Shown here one piece after another: positions 8,137 to 16,225 of a stretch of DNA of 33,672 nt. A program made the position numbers and the translations under genes. The stretch's first letter is position 1, and each line of letters begins with the position of its first letter. The DNA comes from Ilyobacter_A sp963668015 (lineage in GTDB: Bacteria; Fusobacteriota; Fusobacteriia; Fusobacteriales; Fusobacteriaceae), in assembly GCA_963668015.2 (NCBI GenBank), contig CAXXCR010000036.1:1-33672 (forward strand), in the 5' to 3' direction. Under the pieces are notes generated by a model, which made no database searches, had not been told where the DNA came from, and saw nothing but the letters and a program-made list of their open reading frames with translations.

Positions 8137-9225
8137 CTATCTCTTTTTTGATTCCATTAAAAGGTCAAGTACAGCAAGTGCTGTAACAGCTTCAACTACC
8201 ACAAGAGCCCTAGGGACAATGCAAGGGTCGTGTCTTCCATGTACCTCTAAGCTGGAGTCTTCCATTTTACAAATATCCACAGTTTTTTGTGATTTCGAAA
8301 TTGAAGGAGTTGGCTTTATAGCAACCCTGAAAACTACAGGCATTCCATTTGTGATGCCGCCTAATATGCCGCCGTTATTGTTTGTAGCAGTTTTTACTTT
8401 GCCGTTTTCTACATACATTTCATCATTAGCTTCGGATCCGTACATTTTAGAAATTTCAAATCCAATACCGAATTCCACACCCTTTACTGCAGGAATGGAA
8501 AAAAGTAGTTGTGAAAGAATGCTCTCCAATGAATCGAAAAAAGGCTCACCTATACCTGCAGGGATATTTATTGCAGCAGCCTCAATAATACCTCCGACTG
8601 AATCATGTTTTGAACTGGCATCCAAGATAAAAGCTTCCATTTCTTTTTCAACACCATCTTGTATAACAGGAAGATTTTGTTTTGAGAATTTTTCGAAAGT
8701 TTTTGAGTTCAAAGTGTCATCAGAAAAATACAGGTCTTCTACTCTCCCTATACTTTTCACATGAGACCCGATATCGATTCCCTCTTTTTTTAAGATCTGT
8801 TTTGCAATACTACCAGCAAACACAACTGGTGCTGTGATTCTGCCAGAGAAGTGGCCGCCGCCTCTATAGTCGTTGTATCCGCTGTATCTTTCTCTCCCTG
8901 TATAGTCCGCATGTCCAGGTCTCATCATATCCTTTACTTTTGAGTAGTCTTTAGATCTGGTATTGGTGTTTCTTATTATACCGCAAAGTGGTGTTCCTGT
9001 AGTCATATCGTTAAAGAAGCCGCTAAGTATTTCAACCTGATCCCCTTCTTTTCTTGGAGTGGTAAGATTGCTTCTTCCAGGTGCCCTCCTTGCCATTTCA
9101 CTTTTTACAAAATCCATATCAAGTTTAAGCCCAGATGGCAGACCGTCTATATTAATTCCAATTGCATTACCATGGGATTCACCGAAAATAGATATTCTTA
9201 TATTTTTTCCCCATATAGCTCCCAT
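8137..9225 (-). CDS. aroC: chorismate synthase
   Basis: Converts 5-enolpyruvylshikimate-3-phosphate to chorismate using reduced FMN (362 aa, usual length). Family motifs in order: WGKNIRISIFGESHG, RRAPGRSNLTTPRKE, RPGHADYTG, DYRGGGHFSGRITAPVVFAG, NNGGILGGITNGMP and RHDPCIVPRA with the catalytic Asp region. The frame opens with GTG at 9237, but that GTG is part of the GGAGGT ribosome site. The ATG at 9225 (MGAIWGKNIR) has correct spacing and matches the usual N-terminus. It lies between tyrA and pheA and makes the common precursor for both branch enzymes. Confidence 0.96.
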   Translation of the reverse strand: MGAIWGKNIRISIFGESHGNAIGINIDGLPSGLKLDMDFVKSEMARRAPGRSNLTTPRKEGDQVEILSGFFNDMTTGTPLCGIIRNTNTRSKDYSKVKDMMRPGHADYTGRERYSGYNDYRGGGHFSGRITAPVVFAGSIAKQILKKEGIDIGSHVKSIGRVEDLYFSDDTLNSKTFEKFSKQNLPVIQDGVEKEMEAFILDASSKHDSVGGIIEAAAINIPAGIGEPFFDSLESILSQLLFSIPAVKGVEFGIGFEISKMYGSEANDEMYVENGKVKTATNNNGGILGGITNGMPVVFRVAIKPTPSISKSQKTVDICKMEDSSLEVHGRHDPCIVPRALVVVEAVTALAVLDLLMESKKR

Positions 9226-9241
9226 TTTTACCTCCACGTTT

Positions 9242-10086
9242 TTAATCTATTTTATCTCTTCTAGTACTGGATTTATCGAATTCAGTAACTAGAGTGTTGT
9301 AGTCATTTTTTTCAAGAGCCGTTTTTATTGTCTCTATTTTAGCTTCGAATTTTTCAATTTTATCAATAAGGTTTTCTTTATTAGTCATAAAAAGCTCACT
9401 CCATAATTTGGAGTTGATTTTAGCGATTCTGGTTAAATCTCTATAACTGTCACCTATAAATTTATTAGTTTCCTCAAAATTTTCGTCACTGTTTACCAGT
9501 GCCACAGCTATAACATGTGTCAGCTGACTGGTAAAAGAGATCACGTCGTCATGTTTTTCAGGCGTTATAAGGGAAACATTTTTAAATCCCATTCCCTTTG
9601 CCATTTTTTCAATAATGGCAACATTATTTTTGTCATTTCTAGGTGTTGGAGTTATTATATAATTTGCACCTTTGAATATGTCAGCACTTGAATGGTCTAA
9701 ACCGACTTTTTCTCTTCCAGCCATTGGATGTCCGAAAATAAAGTCAACACTTTCAGGCAGTATTTCATTGATCTCTTCAATAAGGTGGTTTTTAACTCCT
9801 GCAACGTCAGTTATTATAGCTCCATCTTTAAAGTTAACACAATTTTTTTCTATAAAGTTTTTTATGGAATTTGGGTATAAACAGATAATAATTAGGTCTG
9901 ATTTTTGTAATGGGGTACTTGCATCCAAGTACCCCTTATCAATCATACCAATTTTTTCAGCTTTTTAAGTGCCGCTTCATCAATATCCACAGCCCAAATG
10001 TTTCTAGGATTCAATTGTTTCAAAGCAAGTGCATAAGACCCGCCGATAAGTCCCAGACCAACAATTGTTATGTTCAAGCTTTCCAA
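9242..10086 (-). pseudogene. tyrA: prephenate dehydrogenase TyrA, frame broken by a -1 shift
   Basis: NAD(P)-dependent prephenate dehydrogenase for tyrosine synthesis, about 281 aa if the frames are joined. The first frame starts at TTG 10086 behind a good GGAGGA and encodes 47 residues with the dinucleotide loop IVGLGLIGGS; it ends in TGA at 9943-9945. The second frame (9242-9946 as ATG-stop) continues the protein with GMIDKGYLDAST, TDVAGVKNHL, GHPMAGREK, TPEKHDDVISFTSQLTHV and SYRDLTRIA. One extra base in either A-run (9952-9957 or 9962-9966) would restore a normal TyrA. A hairpin follows. Possible explanations are a sequence error, a real mutation, slippage or programmed shifting, or ATGA-coupled restart giving two chains. 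The split inside the Rossmann fold makes two independent proteins unlikely. Confidence 0.85.
9912..9935 (-). other. perfect hairpin downstream of the tyrA frameshift
   Basis: GGGGTACTT-GCATCC-AAGTACCCC, a 9-bp perfect stem with a 6-base loop, inside the second tyrA frame over the codons for GYLDAST. In the mRNA it begins 16 bases after the A6 run and 25 bases after AAAAAG. That is the side where stimulators of -1 frameshifting sit, though the spacing is longer than the usual 5-9. It has no U-tract, so it is not a terminator. Confidence 0.6.
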
Positions 10087-10098
10087 ATTAGGTCCTCC

Positions 10099-11115
10099 TT
10101 AAAGTTTTTTACCGAATATATGAGCCATTTCTTTAAGAGTTCCCATTAATGAATCAAATCTTTCAGGTTTTAATGATTGTGGTCCGTCACATTTAGCATT
10201 TGCAGGATCATTATGAACTTCTATCATAAGTCCGTCAGCACCAACTGCAAGAGAAGCTTTTGCAAGTGGTTCTACAAGCCACCATTTACCTGTAGCGTGG
10301 CTAGGATCTATAATTACTGGAAGGTGGCTAAGTTTTTTAAGTACAGGAACTATACCTAGATCAAGTGTGTTTCTTGTGAAAGTTTCAAAAGTTCTGATTC
10401 CTCTTTCGCATAAGATTACATTTTGATTTCCACCAGCCATTATGTATTCAGCAGACATTAAGAATTCTTCTACAGTTGCAGACATTCCTCTTTTTAATAG
10501 GATAGGTGTTTGTGTTTTACCTAGCTCTTTTAAAAGGTCGAAGTTCGACATGTTTCTTGCACCAACTTGTATCAGATCAACGTCTTCTACGAATTTATCA
10601 ATAAGTGCAGGTGACATTAATTCAGTTACAATTGGAAGTCCAGTCTCCTTTTTTGCAAGTTTTAAAAGTTCTAAACCTTCAGCTTCAAGACCTTGGAAGC
10701 TGTAAGGAGAAGTTCTAGGCTTGAATGCTCCGCCACGTAGCATATTTGCTCCTGCAGCTTTTACTCTTCTTGCAACTTCTAATATTTGTTCTTCGCTTTC
10801 AACTGAACAAGGTCCAGCCATAACAGAGAAAAGCTCTCCGCCAACAGTAGTGTTGTCTACTTGGATCACACTGTCTTCTTCTTTGAATATTCTGTTTGCT
10901 TTTTTGAACGGTTCTTGTATACGTGTAACTTTTTCTACATAGTCAAGTGATTCCACTTCTTGCATATCTAATGAACTTGTGTCTCCAACGATTCCAAGTA
11001 CAGTATAGTTTTCCCCCACTATTTTATGTACATGAACATTTCCCATTGCTTCAATTTGTTTACAAACTCTTTCTACTTGCTCTGCAGATGCACCTGAACT
11101 TAATCTAATCACCAT
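10099..11115 (-). CDS. aroF: 3-deoxy-7-phosphoheptulonate (DAHP) synthase, type I-beta
   Basis: First enzyme of the shikimate pathway: condenses phosphoenolpyruvate and erythrose-4-phosphate to DAHP (338 aa). Residues 1-70 form a ferredoxin-like regulatory domain (MVIRLSSGASAEQVERVC ... YVEKVTRIQEPF), as in the Thermotoga enzyme, where it mediates feedback inhibition by Tyr/Phe. The barrel follows, with MAGPCSVES, LRGGAFKPRTSPYSFQG, QVGARNMSNFDLL, LLKRGMSAT, CERGIRTFE, DPSHATG and MIEVHNDP; the metal ligands Cys, His, Glu and Asp are all present. ATG at 11115 has GGGAGGA upstream. It is the first enzyme gene of the operon and starts 44 bases after an intrinsic terminator, so its expression depends on readthrough. 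Confidence 0.97.
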   Translation of the reverse strand: MVIRLSSGASAEQVERVCKQIEAMGNVHVHKIVGENYTVLGIVGDTSSLDMQEVESLDYVEKVTRIQEPFKKANRIFKEEDSVIQVDNTTVGGELFSVMAGPCSVESEEQILEVARRVKAAGANMLRGGAFKPRTSPYSFQGLEAEGLELLKLAKKETGLPIVTELMSPALIDKFVEDVDLIQVGARNMSNFDLLKELGKTQTPILLKRGMSATVEEFLMSAEYIMAGGNQNVILCERGIRTFETFTRNTLDLGIVPVLKKLSHLPVIIDPSHATGKWWLVEPLAKASLAVGADGLMIEVHNDPANAKCDGPQSLKPERFDSLMGTLKEMAHIFGKKL

Positions 11116-11159
11116 ATTATATCCTCCCTGTGTTTTGTTTTTAATTATTGTTTATAAAA

Positions 11160-11183
11160 AAAAGGCCCATTTCTGAGCCTTTT
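11160..11183 (-). terminator. attenuator terminator before aroF
   Basis: In the transcript: AAAAGGCTC-AGAAAT-GGGCCTTTT followed by a run of eight U (11156-11163). It is a canonical intrinsic terminator lying between the Tyr/Phe-rich leader ORF and aroF. A terminator inside the operon's own leader only makes sense if it is conditional. Confidence 0.88.
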
Positions 11184-11231
11184 AAAATAACACTTATACT
11201 CTATGCCGGTACTGTTAAGATACGACTATAG

Positions 11232-11378
11232 TTATGCAGTAGCTATATTAGAACTCAAATTTTTATCTAGCATTCTATGAAGTTTTTTTACAAAGCAAAA
11301 ATAGCTTATACCAAAAAAATAGTTTAAGCTTCTAAAGTAAAAATATAGAATTGCATAGATTAAAATTAAATTCAACAT
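11232..11378 (-). CDS. aro operon leader peptide, Tyr/Phe-rich
   Basis: Short ORF of 48 codons: ATG at 11378, TAA at 11232-11234, with GGAG seven bases upstream. Residues 8-29 contain five Tyr (8, 12, 14, 20, 26) and six Phe (13, 15, 21, 22, 27, 29), half of that stretch, including YFYF and YFF runs. The tail (KKLHRMLDKN...) is ordinary. It lies between a strong promoter and the terminator preceding aroF. By analogy with the pheA and trp leaders of enteric bacteria, I infer a regulatory leader peptide: a ribosome stalling at scarce Tyr-tRNA or Phe-tRNA would alter folding downstream and let polymerase into the operon. The segment at 11345-11358 (codons 7-12) can pair with 11267-11279, and TTTGAGTT (11252-11259) is weakly complementary to the terminator's 5' arm. 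These pairings are by eye. Confidence 0.82.
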   Translation of the reverse strand: MLNLILIYAILYFYFRSLNYFFGISYFCFVKKLHRMLDKNLSSNIATA

Positions 11379-11422
11379 AGCTTTTCTCCAATTCTTTAAT
11401 AAGTTAAATTACTAATATCTTC

Positions 11423-11452
11423 AATTCCAACACTCTAATATGTTGAAGTTGA
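11423..11452 (-). other. 5' UTR hairpin of the aro leader transcript
   Basis: Read on the minus strand, CTTCAACA and TGTTG...TTGAAG can pair around the loop TATTAGAG, close to the predicted transcription start and upstream of the leader peptide. It may stabilise the 5' end. There is no U-tract and it matches no known riboswitch. Confidence 0.4.
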
Positions 11453-11456
11453 GGTC

Positions 11457-11484
11457 ATTATATCACATATACAGTTGCAGTCAA
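11457..11484 (-). promoter_or_regulatory. promoter of the aro operon
   Basis: On the minus strand TTGACT (11479-11484) and TATAAT (11457-11462) are separated by 16 bases, a near-consensus housekeeping promoter. Transcription would start near 11450, about 70 bases before the leader peptide ATG and 335 bases before aroF. Confidence 0.85.
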
Positions 11485-11566
11485 CTAAAAATTAGATTAT
11501 TTTTAAATTAATAAAACAGCTTCTGAAGATTAAAAAAAATTATTAAAACTGTGAAATTGCTATGCT

Positions 11567-11602
11567 GGATTAGTATATAAGCATATTTTGTGTGCTTAAT
11601 CC
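11567..11602. repeat. bulged inverted repeat between htpG and the aro promoter
   Basis: GGATTA-(GTATAT)-AAGCA ... TGCTTAATCC: arms of 10-11 bases pair except for a six-base bulge. It lies in the 235 bases between the aro promoter and the htpG stop. There is no adjacent T-run in the htpG direction. Function is unknown; the region otherwise holds a GGGAGA/TCTCCC dyad (11619-11644). Confidence 0.4.
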
Positions 11603-11722
11603 GCTTAAATGATGTTTTATGGGGAGAAAAGCCTAACATCTCCCTGAATAAAATTAATTTTTTTTAATCTCTTCTTAAGTGGCAGATAACATCAGGTTGA
11701 TATAGAGCCCGGTGTTTAAGTG

Positions 11723-13660
11723 TTATTCTGCTGCTTTTATCATAATTTTTGCCATTTTGTTGGCAAATTCTACAGGATTTTCAAGCTCAAAACCTTCGAT
11801 AAGCAGTGCTTGATCGTATAACAGCTCTGCAAAATCACCTAAGTCTTCTGGGGAGCTGTCATTTATCTTTTTCAGTGCTGTGAAAAGTTTGTGGTCAGGG
11901 TTTATCTCAAGTATCTTTTCAGCCTTCATATCACCCATAGGTGTCTCTCCTGGCATTTCAGATAGCACTTTTTCCATTTCAAAGCTGATGCCGGCTTCTC
12001 CGCTTACCAGGCACACTGCGCTTGACTTAAGTCTCTTAGATAGTTTTACAGATGTAACTTTTTCTCCAAGATAAGTTTTTATTTTCTCAAGCAGATCCTT
12101 GTTCTCGCTTTCCTTTTCCTCTAGAATTTTCTTTTGAGCTTCATCTTCTCCCAGGTCAATGTCTTCTTCTGTTATGGCTTTAAATTCTTTCCCTTCAAAC
12201 TCTACAAGTGTTTTAATTGCAAACTCATCTACTTTATCGGTAAAAAACAGAACTTCAAAGCCCTTGTCTTTCAACATTTCCATTTGAGGCAGTCTGGATG
12301 AAGTTTCTTTATTTTCACCACTTACATAGTAGATGTATTTTTGATCTTCCGGCATTTTGGAGACATACTCTTTTAAACTACACATCTCTTCTGAATGTGT
12401 GCTCTGGAACACCAATAGGTTTTTAAGTGTGTCTTTATATAATCCGAAGTTTTCATATATACCTGCTTTTATAATGACACCGAACTCTTTAAAGAATTTA
12501 CAATATTCAGGTCTGTCGTTTTTCATCATTTTTTCCAGTTCTTTTTGAACACGCTTTTCAATGTTTTTTGCAATAACTTGAAGCTGCCTATTCTGTTGAA
12601 GAATCTCTCTCGAAATATTTAGTGAAAAATCAGATGAATCAACAAGACCTTTTATGAATCTAAAATGCTCTGGAACCAGTTCTTTGCACTTTTCCATTAT
12701 GAATACATTCTTAGTATACAGCTGCATCCCTTTTTCAAAATCTTTAGAGTAAAAATCCATAGGTGCACGTGAAGGGATGTATATGAGTGCAGTGTATTCA
12801 ATATTACCTTCAGCTTTTATATGTATGCTCTTCATAGGTTTACTCCAGTCATGGAACTTATTCATATAAAAATCATTATATTCTTCATCATCTATTTCGT
12901 TCTTATTTCTCTTCCATAAAGGGACCATCGTGTTAAGAGTAATCTCTTCTATACTCTTTTTTATTTTACCCTCGATCTCTTTGCCCTCTTCATCCAGTTC
13001 TGGGCTTTCTCTTTCAACCAAAGTTGTGATCGGGTATCTTATATAGTCGGAGTATTTTTTTACAAGTTCTCTCAGTTTATACTCTTTCATAAACTCATAA
13101 TTGGACTCCTCGTCAGTTTTTTTCAGGTGGAGTATAATCTCAGTTCCTCTGTTAGCTCGTTTAACAGGTTCTACAGTGTACGTACCGTCGCCCTTAGACA
13201 CCCATTTAATTGCCTCTTCATCATCATATTTTTTAGTTATCAGAGTTATTTTATCTGCCACCATAAACGCTGAGTAAAATCCCACTCCGAACTGTCCGAT
13301 AATATCAATTTCCTCTGAACTGTCTTTAGATTTTTTTAGTTCGTTTAAAAAAGCCTTTGATCCGGATTTTGCTATTGTACCTATATTACTTACCACGTCG
13401 TCATGGTTCATACCTATCCCGTTATCTTTTATACAAAGAGTGTTTTTCTTCTCATCTGCAATGAGCTCAATTTTAAATGCAGTATCCTCTCCAAGTATTT
13501 CAGGTTTTGTAAGAGATAAAAACCTTATTTTATCAATTGCATCACTGGCATTTGAAATCAACTCCCTCAAGAAGATCTCTTTGTGGGTGTATATAGAGTG
13601 TGTTACCAGGTTTAGTAGTTCTTTTGTCTCAGTCTGAAAATTTTTAACTTCTTTTGTCAT
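11723..13660 (-). CDS. htpG: chaperone HtpG (Hsp90)
   Basis: Cytoplasmic ATP-dependent chaperone of the Hsp90 family (645 aa, full length). The N-terminal GHKL ATPase shows LRELISNASDAIDKIR (ATP-binding Glu/Asn), IKDNGIGM, IGTIAKSGS and IGQFGVGFYSAFMVAD. The middle domain has PLWKRNKNEI and SSDFSLNISREILQQNRQL with the catalytic-loop Arg. The dimerisation domain reaches the end (LYDQALLIEGF). There is no acidic insert or MEEVD tail, as expected for bacteria. A perfect CIRCE operator lies about 20 bases upstream of the ATG, so HrcA should repress it until heat stress. The gene follows the diguanylate cyclase in the same direction but has its own promoter. Confidence 0.98.
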   Translation of the reverse strand: MTKEVKNFQTETKELLNLVTHSIYTHKEIFLRELISNASDAIDKIRFLSLTKPEILGEDTAFKIELIADEKKNTLCIKDNGIGMNHDDVVSNIGTIAKSGSKAFLNELKKSKDSSEEIDIIGQFGVGFYSAFMVADKITLITKKYDDEEAIKWVSKGDGTYTVEPVKRANRGTEIILHLKKTDEESNYEFMKEYKLRELVKKYSDYIRYPITTLVERESPELDEEGKEIEGKIKKSIEEITLNTMVPLWKRNKNEIDDEEYNDFYMNKFHDWSKPMKSIHIKAEGNIEYTALIYIPSRAPMDFYSKDFEKGMQLYTKNVFIMEKCKELVPEHFRFIKGLVDSSDFSLNISREILQQNRQLQVIAKNIEKRVQKELEKMMKNDRPEYCKFFKEFGVIIKAGIYENFGLYKDTLKNLLVFQSTHSEEMCSLKEYVSKMPEDQKYIYYVSGENKETSSRLPQMEMLKDKGFEVLFFTDKVDEFAIKTLVEFEGKEFKAITEEDIDLGEDEAQKKILEEKESENKDLLEKIKTYLGEKVTSVKLSKRLKSSAVCLVSGEAGISFEMEKVLSEMPGETPMGDMKAEKILEINPDHKLFTALKKINDSSPEDLGDFAELLYDQALLIEGFELENPVEFANKMAKIMIKAAE

Positions 13661-13682
13661 AGAAAACTCCTCTCATGAAAAA

Positions 13683-13709
13683 TTAGCACTCATTTATAAT
13701 GAGTGCTAA
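13683..13709 (-). promoter_or_regulatory. CIRCE element (HrcA operator) of htpG
   Basis: TTAGCACTC, nine bases, GAGTGCTAA: an exact match to the CIRCE consensus bound by the heat-shock repressor HrcA. It lies between htpG's -35 and its start codon. A minus-strand -35 TTGACA is at 13736-13741; the -10 is probably the ATAAAT/TATGAT stretch at 13714-13723. Confidence 0.95.
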
Positions 13710-13748
13710 TTTTATTTATCATATTTTTTTTGATTTGTCAATACATGT

Positions 13749-15605
13749 TTAATTTTCGATTACCAGATTTCTGCCGTTGTTTTTTGCTTTGTAAAGCCTT
13801 AAATCCGATATTTTAAGTATCTCACTGTAGACATTGTTCTTTTTAATTTCACTTAGATCTGCTAGACCGCAGCTGAATGTCAATCTGATTTTTTTTGAGT
13901 CGTATTCAAAACTCATATCCTGTACATTATTTTTAATTCTTTCAACTATTGTGGCGGCTTCAAATCGATCAACCATTTTGAAAACAACCACAAATTCCTC
14001 ACCGCCGTATCTGGCAAGAATGTCATTTGGACGTATGTTTTCCTTGAGGTATTTGCTAAACTCTTTCAGTATAAAGTCGCCTGCCTGGTGTCCGTATGTG
14101 TCATTTATATTTTTGAAATGGTCGATGTCAAACATTGCCAAGGTGAAAATATCTTTTTCTCTTTCTGAAGAATAATATGTATTTTTTAATAAACTGTTTA
14201 GATATCTTCTGTTGTATAATTTTGTAAGCGGGTCTATCAATATTTCATTTTGAAGATTTTTTGAACTGGATATATCATGAGCGATAAAAAGTATTTTTCT
14301 AGGCATTTTATCCGGCCACTGTTCATAGACTTCTCCACGTAGGTGCACCCAGTACTCGCTGTGGTTTTTAGGTTGGATTTTCAAATCCAAATTAAATGAA
14401 GTAGCTAAACCTGATAAAATCTCGTACATTTTATCTTTAAAATCTTTTAAATAGTCTTGGTGTATAAAATCATACAGTGAATCCACATTAAATTTATTTT
14501 TTTCATTTATAGGGAAAATTAGTTTGGCATTTTTGCTGAGAAAAACCTTGTTCTTTTTTATATCCCAGTCCAGTGTGGCAATCTGGGCTTCCTGTATAAT
14601 TGTCTGAAATTTTTTGTGATCACCGTCTAATCCAGATGTTTTTGAATTTATCAGCTCAAGCATCTTCTTGCTCGGGTTCATATATATTAAGTATAGTATA
14701 GAAGTAGAAATAAAAGGAATTAAAACATTAAGAACCAAGAAAAAAGAGTGCATAAGCTTGATATTCTTATCAGAAAATATTTGTGTGGATGCGAATATTA
14801 TTTTAAAATTTTCTTCGCCTATAGTAAGTTTTTCTTCTTGAAAAAGCGGATATTTAGGTCTCTCAATAACTGTAGGGTCGGAACTGAAAATTAATTTATT
14901 GCTTGGTGTGTATACTTGAATAATCATATTATCCCAGGCAAAGATAAGATTTTTTGTTAGATGTTTCATATCAATTTCACCAAGAAGAATCCCCTTTAAA
15001 CGTTCAGATCTAGGCAGACCAAATTGTTTTGAAAATACAGGCATCAGTATATATATGGATTCTTTTTTATAAGTATTGAAATTCCCAAGTATTTGCCCTT
15101 TTGTAAGTATGAACATTTTCGACGATGTGTTTGTAAGCAGGCTTTCGATAAGTGCATTCTCTGATAAATCTATCAGTGGATAGCTGTCTTCTATATAGTT
15201 TGGAGCTATATATTTTACAGGATAGTACCATTTTTTTTTATTATTGGAAATTTTATAATTTTTACCAATTAACTTTAAGTATTCTCTTTTGCTAGATTTT
15301 GGCACCCAAACAAGTGAATGTAGAGAATTGCTGGATAAAAAGAATGGTTCCAATAATTTTTGATATTCTTTTTCGACAAATAAATCTGGCGTAAAGGTGT
15401 CGAGTATCTGAAATGGGATCATAATTTTTTGAATTTCACCTTCAATTAGCGAGAAGTTTTTTTTAGATATATTTTCAAATCGAATTATATTTGTTTTTTT
15501 TATGAATTTATCAAATAATTGGTTTAATAGAAAAAAGTAGATGACTCCTGTACTTAATATGGCAATCAATAAATTTCTCTTAAAAGCATATTGGAGCTTT
15601 CGCAT
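13749..15605 (-). CDS. membrane diguanylate cyclase with periplasmic sensor and PAS
   Basis: Predicted c-di-GMP synthase (618 aa). A transmembrane helix at about 11-28 and another at about 286-308 enclose a 250-residue extracytoplasmic sensor, probably Cache-like by layout. Then a PAS-like domain about 330-450 and a C-terminal GGDEF domain starting at IDPLTKLYNRRYL. The active-site loop is intact (GGEEF, 534-538) and the product-inhibition I-site RPND sits five residues before it, so the enzyme should be active and feedback-inhibited. ATG at 15605 has GGGGGTGAGG just upstream. It lies directly upstream of the htpG promoter without an obvious terminator, so some readthrough into htpG is possible. 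With the PAS-GGDEF-EAL protein, this window carries both synthesis and breakdown of c-di-GMP. Confidence 0.93.
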   Translation of the reverse strand: MRKLQYAFKRNLLIAILSTGVIYFFLLNQLFDKFIKKTNIIRFENISKKNFSLIEGEIQKIMIPFQILDTFTPDLFVEKEYQKLLEPFFLSSNSLHSLVWVPKSSKREYLKLIGKNYKISNNKKKWYYPVKYIAPNYIEDSYPLIDLSENALIESLLTNTSSKMFILTKGQILGNFNTYKKESIYILMPVFSKQFGLPRSERLKGILLGEIDMKHLTKNLIFAWDNMIIQVYTPSNKLIFSSDPTVIERPKYPLFQEEKLTIGEENFKIIFASTQIFSDKNIKLMHSFFLVLNVLIPFISTSILYLIYMNPSKKMLELINSKTSGLDGDHKKFQTIIQEAQIATLDWDIKKNKVFLSKNAKLIFPINEKNKFNVDSLYDFIHQDYLKDFKDKMYEILSGLATSFNLDLKIQPKNHSEYWVHLRGEVYEQWPDKMPRKILFIAHDISSSKNLQNEILIDPLTKLYNRRYLNSLLKNTYYSSEREKDIFTLAMFDIDHFKNINDTYGHQAGDFILKEFSKYLKENIRPNDILARYGGEEFVVVFKMVDRFEAATIVERIKNNVQDMSFEYDSKKIRLTFSCGLADLSEIKKNNVYSEILKISDLRLYKAKNNGRNLVIEN

Positions 15606-15764
15606 ATCCTCACCCCCTGGTATACTTTAAAACACTTTACTATATAATACTCTGACAAGTTTTAATTCCTTTAATTAACAAGTTAAGCGTGGTTTAGAAT
15701 TCATTTTTAACAGGATTTGTTTACATATACTGAAAACTCACTGGAAAATTAAAAACTATTTTGA

Positions 15765-15770
15765 TATAAT
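15765..15770 (+). promoter_or_regulatory. -10 box of the NUDIX-ung operon
   Basis: TATAAT at 15765-15770, with a weak -35 (TGGAAA, 15742-15747) 17 bases upstream. The longest open frame would begin at a TTG overlapping this box, which supports the later ATG as the true start. Confidence 0.6.
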
Positions 15771-15793
15771 TGTATAAAAATGGGGGCTTTATC

Positions 15794-16225
15794 ATGAAGA
15801 TAAAATTTTATGATGCATCATATATTGGAAATGAAAGACTTAAGTATGCAGTGATAATAGCAAAACATTATAGTAACTACGTTTTGGTAAGACATAAAAA
15901 GAGAGATACATTTGAATTTCCAGCAGGTCATAGAGAAGCAGGTGAAAAAATTTTAGAAACAGCAAAAAGAGAACTTTATGAGGAAACAGGTGCTGTGAAG
16001 TATAAAATACAATATTTGGCAGACTATTCTATAGAGGAAAATGAGTTAATAGGGTATGGCAGCCTGTTTTATGCGGATATTTTTACCTTTGATAAACTGC
16101 CGGATTATGAAATAGCCGAAAGGGTGATTGTAGAAAAATTACCTGAAGATCTTACCTATCCTATTCAAATAAAATTTTTGGAATGGGTAAATAATAACTT
16201 AATAAAGGGGAAATCTTATGGATAG
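15794..16225 (+). CDS. NUDIX hydrolase
   Basis: NUDIX-family pyrophosphatase (143 aa from ATG 15794). The full NUDIX box GHREAGE-(7)-RELYEETGA spans residues 45-67 and matches GX5EX7REUXEEXGU exactly. Size and the preceding FEFPAGH suggest a small nucleotide-sanitising enzyme, such as an oxidised-dNTP hydrolase, but the substrate cannot be read from sequence. The ATG has GGGGG seven bases upstream; an in-frame TTG at 15770 lies in the -10 box and is rejected. Its last eight bases overlap the start of the uracil-DNA glycosylase gene, so the two are translationally coupled and probably share a role in keeping DNA free of damaged bases. Confidence 0.9.
   Translation: MKIKFYDASYIGNERLKYAVIIAKHYSNYVLVRHKKRDTFEFPAGHREAGEKILETAKRELYEETGAVKYKIQYLADYSIEENELIGYGSLFYADIFTFDKLPDYEIAERVIVEKLPEDLTYPIQIKFLEWVNNNLIKGKSYG

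Noticed and set aside
8219..8764. 181-codon plus-strand ORF over aroC
   Set aside because: Antisense shadow of chorismate synthase; no family features.
9242..9946. Second tyrA frame as an independent short gene
   Set aside because: It lacks the dinucleotide-binding loop, which is encoded directly upstream in another frame; ATG at 9946 has no Shine-Dalgarno.
11116..11460. T-box riboswitch in the aroF leader
   Set aside because: A leader terminator before an amino acid operon first suggested a T-box, but the conserved T-box sequence is not seen; the Tyr/Phe-rich ORF explains the region better.
11619..11644. GGGAGA/TCTCCC hairpin as the htpG terminator
   Set aside because: The stem is short with an 11-base loop and no T-tract in the htpG direction.
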